A stretch of DNA of 64,000 nucleotides from Lenzites betulinus (Eukaryota > Basidiomycota > Agaricomycetes > Polyporales > Polyporaceae), in assembly GCA_022264855.1 (NCBI GenBank), contig JABYQU010000024.1:372001-436000 (forward strand), in the 5' to 3' direction. Below the pieces are notes generated by a model. It saw only the letters and a list, made by a program, of their open reading frames with translations. It made no database searches and was not told the DNA's origin. Each line of letters begins with the position of its first letter. Positions within the stretch are counted from its first letter, which is position 1. A program made the translations under genes and the position numbers. Shown here in pieces: positions 57,480 to 64,000 of the stretch.

Positions 57480-59627
57480 CTACCACAACACCAAGTCCTG
57501 AAGCCCATGGTCTCCAACCATATGATCCCTTCTGTGCGGATGCGGAAGCTCCTCCGGGGGTAGACCGGCTGCCTCCCGTCTCCACCGACGCTCCTCCTTG
57601 CGTATCTCCACGTACATCGGGATGAGCTCCCCCACCGCCTCCCAACGCTGCTTGTACGACAGCAACACCGGCCACGCCGCCCGCTGCACTTCAGTGGCAT
57701 CGGGGATGATGTCCTCGATCCCCTCCACCCATTCCCAGCCGGTCAGCACCTCTTCGACCATCGGGAACACCCCGGACAGGAACGCGGCGACCGCGCACGG
57801 GTCGTCGATGGGCGACATGCCGACGTTGAGGATGGCGGGCCCGTTGGTCGGCCAGTTAGGCGGCTGCTCGCCGGGGAGCGGCATGCGCTCGAGGCGGTCG
57901 GGGATGTCTGCCTTGATCAACCGGGCGTCGAACTCGACCGCTAGAGCGTCGAGGCGGGAGCAGTGCCGGGCGAACGGGAGAAGCCCGAGGATGGTCGCAG
58001 GACGTGGGTAGGGCTTCCAGACGAAACCGTCGCCGCGCCCGCCGCCGCCCGCGTTATTATTTTCGGCCTCGACTTGCTGGTGCTCGCCGTTGTTGGCCTG
58101 GGCTAGGTTTTCGAGAGGTGCACCGCCGTCGGCGCCGGGCCCGTCGTCCTTCCTCTTGTCTTCATCGTCGTCCCGGTCGGAATCCACCATAAAGTCCCAC
58201 CAGCCAGCCTCTAGAGAACCCAAGGTGAGCCGGTCAAGGCGAGGCCACGTCGATGCTGCCTTCGCCAAGAATTTGGCCTCTACAGCAAACGGACAGTGCA
58301 GTTTGAGCACGATGTCGTACAGGTTTGACATCGACAACAGCGGAGCGAGGGTCTTCCCGCTCACAGAGCGGAACATGGGATGGAAGGCGGGTTCTCCGTC
58401 GGGCGGTGGTGGGGATATGGGCTTGTTACTCAGCTCGTTTGAAATGATGTCAAGGGCCTCGATGTACAGTCGCGAGATGTGCTTATGCGCCGGCATGCGT
58501 GCGATGCCAATGAAAAGAGGATCGATGTCGGAGCGGCGGGCCTCCCCCCGTACACGGATGTCGAGTTCTTCGATATGAGGAGAGCGAAAGAGGCGGAGGA
58601 GATTCCGTGGCTGCACGAAGGTCGGCGCGGAGATGTGCAGCTCGCGGATGGCAGGGAAGAGCATCTCGTGCGCTCGGATTGCCTCATTGACGGGCTTCAA
58701 GTCGTGTTTGAAGAAGGTTTCGTCCACGCTGAACTCGAGAGTATGCAAGTGAGGAAGTCGTGCTAGGTGAAGGACAGCGGCGGGTGTGAGTGGGAATATG
58801 CCGTCACCCAAGCAAACGGATACAAGGTGGTGTGTCGCTTCGTGCAGGACAGCCAACATCGCAGGCACTGCGCTAGTGAACTCCGGAGATATGTTGACGC
58901 TGAGCTCCCGTAGAGAAGGCGCTATGTCCTTGACCTTGCCCAACATCCGTGCGTAAACTTCCGCGCTCTCGGTCAACGTATCTGCGTGAGGCTCGTAGAG
59001 GTCCCAAATGAGCAGCTCCTTCAGGGCTGGACCGAAAAGGGCATGGAATGACCCGAAGACTTCCGTGATCAGCTCTGGAGGACAGTGATATGTAACATGC
59101 TCTAAATTGATGAAAAAGTTGCCGCGCGACTCCTGGAGCATCGCGAGCGTGTCGTATACCGTCGGCGCAGCGGTGTGTTTGAACTTCCTGGAGGCCGTAG
59201 GGCACGAGGCTTCGCTGCTAATTACCCGAACGCGACGAGCATATGTGAAGAGCCTCTTGACCTGCTGCTCATCTGGGACGCCATTGAAGCTCTGCGTCGA
59301 CCCACGCAATGTCAGCAATCACTTTAGCATTGAAGAGTGTACTTGGCTTACAACAAGAGAGCGAGGCCGAATTCCGCCGTCTTCCTCAAGTGTCACTGCA
59401 TTATACGCACATTTGGGAAGAACGAAGAGGAGCTGAGAAACGTCTGAGAGGGTGTGCCAGAGAACGTTAAGGGCCGGTTCGTGGAAGAAGCGTGATGTGG
59501 CTGCGAGGGCGGCGACTGAGCGGGGCCCGACCGTGTCCGCCCATCTTCGGGAAATAAAGAGGAGGTAGCGGCAGATTTCTTCCACTGCCCACAGAGGAAG
59601 CCGGTGAATCAGCCTGGTAGTAGACAT
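57480..59627 (-). CDS. F-box/leucine-rich-like protein
   Basis: Two exons, 59627-59352 and 59291-57480, giving 695 residues. I chose the ATG at 59627 (MSTTRLIHRLPLWAVEEICR), inside a longer open frame, because family members start this way. Exon 1 shows VAALAATSRFFHEPALNVLW. The join reads RSLV|SFNGVPDEQQVKRLFTYA. The leucine-rich part ends in DDPCAVAAFLSGVFPMVEEV, a block also seen in the gene at 61.8 kb. Oddities are a Glu/Asp-rich insert and an Asn/Gly-rich loop (ENNNAGGGGRGD) about two thirds along. Probable substrate adaptor; target unknown. Confidence 0.88.
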
Positions 59628-60671
59628 GATCAGGCTCCGTAGGCCCGGATCGCAGTCTTCTGACGGGGAGTGCGACGGCGGGAGTAGACAACAATTAGAC
59701 CGTGACGACGCGTGGTGGTAAGCAACAGGAGGACAGACAAAGCGCCGCCTCAAGTTATGTTGCAACCGAAGAAGGTCATTGCTGGCAACCCGAGCAGCGA
59801 GCTCCTCGCGACTGAGACCCTGGCGGGAACGCGATCACGTGCCATAATCCATGACGGCACAAGCGACTCCGAGTCGAGCTCGGACGAGGCCACGCGTCGC
59901 AATCAATTGACCACTAATGTATTCCAGCTCGCCGACCTCGTATGTCGTATTCAAACACCACAGAAAACATAGAACGTCGTGTTTGACAGAAAACCTCCTA
60001 CCCAGGTTCTCTTCCTGGTCATGACAGCTTAGCGCTCAGCGGTACATGTACAAGACCATTCACGAGGAGTGGCTCATCGGCCTAGTTCATCTAAACTCGT
60101 GCGTTCCCAGCCGTCCCTGACTCATCTCCGCGATCCTGCGGGAGCGCCTGTGCCTCCTGGATGTGTCGCACCTCTACCAGTAAGTAGTGCCGTGGCCCTG
60201 TTATGTCCCCCGACGACCGGTTCGTCCACCTAGTAGTCAGCCCGAAGCCGCGGAGCGCCAAGTCGACAAACCATCCGCTGAGGTCGTTGTGGCGATACCG
60301 GCACAGCTGAAGGAATCATGGCTTGTCCTCAAGGTACGCCCCGGGGACGCGACGATAGCATCAGCAACGTCTAAGCTGCTATCGTCCAGCGCTCCGCACC
60401 CAAAGATGTTAGGTTGCATCAACACGAAGACCTTCGCTCCTCGGCCGGCCTATAAGGGATGCGCCCCTCGGGAGACCTTGTCCGTACGCCGCCTAAGACG
60501 TCAATAGCAAAAAAGACTCGAACGAGCGAGAGAAACATGGAGGTTGACAATACACTGTTGTCTTCGCAGTTTGTTCATTACAGAGCGTGGCTCTGGTCAA
60601 TCATCTACAGCGCCAATGGGAATACATCAGCTGCCAAAGTAGCCTTCACCGCCGCAATTGAAGGTCAGGTA
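59628..60671. other. Spacer with one doubtful plus-strand frame
   Basis: Between a minus-strand F-box gene and the next minus-strand gene. A short plus-strand frame at 59757-59972 encodes a Ser/Glu-rich stretch (SDSESSSDEATRRNQLTTN). I could not extend it into a gene with introns, so it is not called. Confidence 0.35.
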
Positions 60672-61377
60672 TCACTTACCCGTGTCTATCATAGATGACC
60701 GCGAGATTGATTCAGCCGTGCCCCCCGCCCCAAACGCCGCGCGCTGCAAATCACACACATATTTCTGCGGATCCGCTACAATCAAGCATTCAATATTTAA
60801 TATCCAGCTGCGAATACCACTCCACTCCGCTAGCCCTCTCGAAAAGCAGATAAAAGAAAGTACACTCACCGGACACCCTCGGTCGCTCACCCTCCCTCCT
60901 GACCATCTCCCGCGTCATCTCCATCATCCGCTGCAGTTGCGCTTGCACGTTCCCCGCTCGCGTCCGCTCCGCCTCCTCCCGCGCGCGCATGGCCGCGCAC
61001 CGCGCCTCGCATAGCACGGTGCACACGTGGATGAGGTGCGCGGTCTCCTGCACGGCGGAGGTCAGGCGCTCGAGCTGCTCCTCCATAGAGAGCTGCGAGC
61101 TAGAGGTCGTGCTGGGATTGGAGGGTGTGCCGCCGAGTTTCGCTATTGATTGCAAGGAGACGTGGTTGGATGGTGGTGGAGATACCGGCGGTGAGGGGTC
61201 ATGGGTTCGCGCTGTGGCCTGTGGTGAGCTCAGGGTCTCACTCGCATTCTTTGAAGCTACTAGGGAGGACGTGGATGGAGATACTATGTGTGTGGGACTT
61301 GATTGTGGTCGGATTGGTGCAGCCGACGCCACGCATGGGGGTTGTGAGACGTCTGGTGCAACAGCCTGAGTGGACAT
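60672..61377 (-). CDS. Small coiled-coil hypothetical protein
   Basis: Two exons, 61377-60870 and 60775-60672, with a 94-base intron; total 203 residues. The N-terminal half is Ser/Pro/Thr-rich and probably disordered (MSTQAVAPDVSQPPCVASAA). From about residue 95 there is a helical, coiled-coil-like part: SMEEQLERLTSAVQETAHLI, AMRAREEAERTRAGNVQAQL, QRMMEMTREMVRREGE. After the splice, ADPQKYVCDLQRAAFGAGGT leads to the stop. No domain recognised. The TATA-poor promoter region is shared with nothing obvious. Confidence 0.6.
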
Positions 61378-61794
61378 TTTCCTCAAGCCCGCGTAGAGTA
61401 CACAATATAAGATGGTGGAAGTGAGGAGAAGTCAAAGTCGCTGGCAATATTTATGCGTGAGGGTGCCGCATTTGGAGCATGGTGGCGGTGCGTTGTATTC
61501 TTGTTGTGGCGCGTCAAGTGGCCCTCAGGCCTTCAAAGCTTCAAGCTTCAAGCTTCAGGCCTCAGGGGTGCTAGGATCTGTTTAGTATATCATGAGCAGT
61601 AATATTTGGTACTGATACACCGTAGCTATATACTACTCTTGCTGTCCAGTACTTGGGATGGGATTTACAAAGCACACACACACGTGCACCGTTCACTTGA
61701 ATCACACAAATTATATAATGCCAGCAGTAGAGAAAACAACATACCAAGATCCACATACAACATTACAGCATCATATCACTGGCGCGGAGACCCT
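61378..61794. other. Intergenic with a small palindromic repeat
   Basis: Holds an inverted repeat (61522-61532 with 61557-61567, 10 of 11 bases) enclosing three copies of a seven-base AAGCTTC-type unit. It also holds the 3' end of the next F-box gene. Confidence 0.5.
61522..61567. repeat. Inverted repeat around short tandem AAGCTTC units
   Basis: Arms CCCTCAGGCCT and AGGCCTCAGGG pair with one mismatch; the middle repeats AAGCTTC three times. Each unit holds the palindrome AAGCTT, so the whole can fold in several ways. Confidence 0.6.
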
Positions 61795-63587
61795 TCAGTC
61801 CTCAGCGCGTGCATAGCTAGAGTTAAGTACCCTCTCCTTCGCCCATGTGCGCTCCTGCCTGCGCACCTCCTCAAACCAAGGCAAGTACATATCTGCAACT
61901 CCTTCCCACCGTGCGCCATGGTGGGTGTCGAATATACCCCCGATGTCTGCGCCCGGTGCACCAACCCACCTGACGGGGTGATCGCTGTATATCCGGCGCA
62001 GTGCCGGGAAGACATCTGACAGAAATGCCGCAACAGCGATGGGGTCGTCGACCGCCGTGCGCCCGACGGAGAGGGTGGTGAGTGTCCGCTGCTCGAACCC
62101 AAGCCCCGGGCGGAGCTCCCAACGTGCGGACGGGATTCGGTTGAGGCTCGCGTCGAATGCAATGGTGAGACTGCACAGGTCTGGGCAGCCCTTGGCGAGT
62201 GCGACAAGTCCCAGAAGAGTCGCACGGGGTTTGGGAGGCCCGTCCGCGTTGTTGGGGCCGAGTTCGAGCACCCGCAGGGAAGGCCAAGCGGCCGCCATGG
62301 CGTTTAGATCGTTGTCGTCGAACAAGTATCGGCCTTCCGCCCGCACGGTGACCGACTCGAGTGCGGAGTAAGACAGGAGAGGGCGGAGAGCGTCGAATGT
62401 GACGGCTTCCCCAGGCACTAGCCACGGAGCCTGAACTTCCACGGACTGCAGGCTTGATGTCCACCTCTGGCCTAGGGCTATCGACTCGACAAGCTCCTTG
62501 ATCATCTGCGACGTAAGCTTGCCGAACTGAACCGAAGCAGAAATGTGCCGCAGAGCGGGGGAGGAGATCGCGCGCAGTATGGCAGCGGGCAGGGCGAGAT
62601 TATAGGCATGGCTGAAGTCAAGCTTAACGAGATGTGAGAAGTAGCCTTTGCCCTCCGCGTTTCTGCAAATCGCAATGAGCTGCTCGCAACTTCCGAAGTC
62701 AATGGCTACGCGGAGTGTCTCCAGCGTGTCGAGTGTCGCGAGATGAACGAGTGCCTCGGGACTGATACTCACGCCCAGTGTAAATATGGATACCAGTCGA
62801 TGGAAATTGACTATGTGGTGTGATAGGCCGCCCCAAGAGGGGGTAGGTGCTAGCAATTCCAGGTCCTGGAGATAAGGGGAAGACCGCGCTAAACTTGCGA
62901 GGAGGATGTTGTGTGCATTCTGGGGTGTTAGTCCCACAAGATGGTGAGTAAGACGGAGCAGCTTTGGCCCGTAAATGGTATGGAGATGGGGATAGAGGAT
63001 ATCCTGATCTCCTTCAGGGTGCTCGAGATCGAGCGTGCGGATGTTGGGCAATAGTATCTCGTCGGAAAGCTCAGAGAGAATCTGGACCAAAGCTTGGAGC
63101 ACACTAGAATCGACGTCGAAAGACGGGGCGGTATATGAGGGGCGGCGCAAGGCACAGCGACCGGGACGTTCAATATGTTTGACGCGATGGCTATAATGCT
63201 TGAGGCGGGTAAGGTCCGTCGCTACAAGTCGCCGTACGATCGACTAGAATGACAAAAGCTGTAGGTGTGCAGCATTGAAAGAGCCCATACATAACACTAG
63301 CGTACCAATGCAGTGCGCAGAGTCGGAGAATCATCCCAAAGAGATCGGGACGCGGTAGGCTGGTTAATCTCTCGCGCACTCCAAGCATCGACCGGCAGTG
63401 TGTAGACAAGAATGTTATATCCGGGGCTAGGAAGGATGTGCCATAGAGTGTTGAGGGCATGCTCGTGGAAAGCCCTGGAGGTGCTCGCAAGAGTTACGAG
63501 AGTGTTTGGCTCTGCGTATGAGTACAACAGATGGTCGCAAATGAGTGCGAAGGCCTTGGGAGGAAGGCGATCCATGGTCGTGCTCAT
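61795..63587 (-). CDS. F-box/leucine-rich-like protein
   Basis: Two exons, 63587-63306 and 63243-61795, giving 576 residues; intron 63305-63244. The start is MSTTMDRLPPKAFALICDHL. Exon 1 has the F-box-like segment LVTLASTSRAFHEHALNTLW and ILVYTLPVDAWSAREINQ. The splice reads RTAL|SIVRRLVATDLTRLKHYS. The long exon 2 is leucine-rich, with LRVLELGPNNADGPPKPRAT and DDPIAVAAFLSDVFPALRRI near the C-terminus. It shares that last block with the gene at 57.5 kb, which lies on the same strand 2.2 kb away, so the two are probably a tandem pair that has diverged. No defect seen. Confidence 0.88.
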
Positions 63588-64000
63588 TCCGACAGAACGA
63601 GGTTCGTCAATCTTGACTGAATCTAGCAGTAGCTATCAGAGGAGGTGGAGGAGAGAAACCGAGTCCGGCACCGGGGGGAACAAACGAAAGCTAAGCCGGC
63701 GCTCCGCGGTCAATGAGAATCAATGATGGTGTAAGTCCTTCGGTCACCTGATCCGAATCATAGTCTTCGCCGCCGTCGGCCACGGCGGGGGAAACGTTTG
63801 TCGCAGCAACTCCGAGTCACCTCTAACGCCGACCACCAACACCGACATTTTCTCCCGCATCGTCCACACCGATAATCTGGGCCACGAGCAAGCAAGCCAG
63901 CAGTCGGGATCACCAAGACTCTGAAGCTCTGCCACACAGACCGTGCCGTCCCCTTCAAGCGTTCTCGGGGAGTGCTTACGGAGATCCGCTTCCTGTTAGC
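63588..64000. other. Window edge, no gene supported
   Basis: Upstream of the last F-box-like gene. Short open frames on both strands have no recognisable feature; a gene may start beyond the window. Confidence 0.4.

Noticed and set aside
59757..59972. Plus-strand gene upstream of the coiled-coil protein
   Set aside because: The Ser/Glu-rich frame is short and I found no exon to join it to.

Overview
This window looks like nuclear DNA of a basidiomycete fungus, most likely a wood-decay agaricomycete of the polypore type (inferred from gene content only). Genes carry many short GT..AG introns of about 43-65 bases. Housekeeping proteins are fungal: Prp6, Rif1, an Rrn5-like factor, isoprenylcysteine methyltransferase, a CFA-type methyltransferase and a mitochondrial carrier. 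There are four lineage-type F-box/leucine-rich proteins and a polyporopepsin-like aspartic protease. Intron boundaries below come from reading splice signals and checking that frames join; none is backed by transcripts.

Layout. 1-3.7 kb: GC-rich DNA with no gene I can support, but three inverted repeats. 3.7-5.3 kb (-): mitochondrial carrier. 5.7-7.8 kb (+) and 8.3-10.0 kb (-): two F-box-like genes. 10.5-12.9 kb (-): secreted, probably GPI-anchored aspartic protease. 13.7-21.7 kb: a compact cluster of at least seven intron-rich orphan genes in two or three small families. 22.1-34.8 kb (-): a Helitron coding region (retropepsin-like N-terminus, HUH Rep, PIF1-type helicase), split by a 5.3-kb Ty3/gypsy-like LTR element on the + strand at 25,834-31,129. 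35.4-38.9 kb (-): Prp6. 39.3-40.2 kb (-): unknown protein. 41.1-43.8 kb (+): Rrn5-like Pol I factor. 44.1-44.9 kb (-): Ste14-type methyltransferase, with a damaged relative at 46.3-47.1 kb (-). 47.9-52.5 kb (+): Rif1. 52.7-55.1 kb (-): CFA-type methyltransferase. 57.5-59.6 kb (-) and 61.8-63.6 kb (-): two more F-box-like genes flanking a small unknown gene at 60.7-61.4 kb (-).

Main points of interest. (1) The 13.7-21.7 kb cluster holds two paralogs (13.7 and 21.7 kb) whose second exons are both exactly 143 bases, and three tandem paralogs (14.8-17.2 kb), two of which have second exons of exactly 225 bases. I recognise none of them; they may be an undescribed multigene unit or Helitron-linked cargo. 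(2) The LTR element lies inside the Rep gene with a 4-base target duplication. Removing it and one copy of the duplication restores the frame. It lacks the end of RT, RNase H, integrase and almost all of its 3' LTR, yet keeps its exact terminus. (3) Seven of the nine frame breaks I found can each be closed by adding one base to a homopolymer, which looks more like assembly error than gene decay. (4) The Helitron N-terminus resembles a retropepsin fold with an altered active-site triad.
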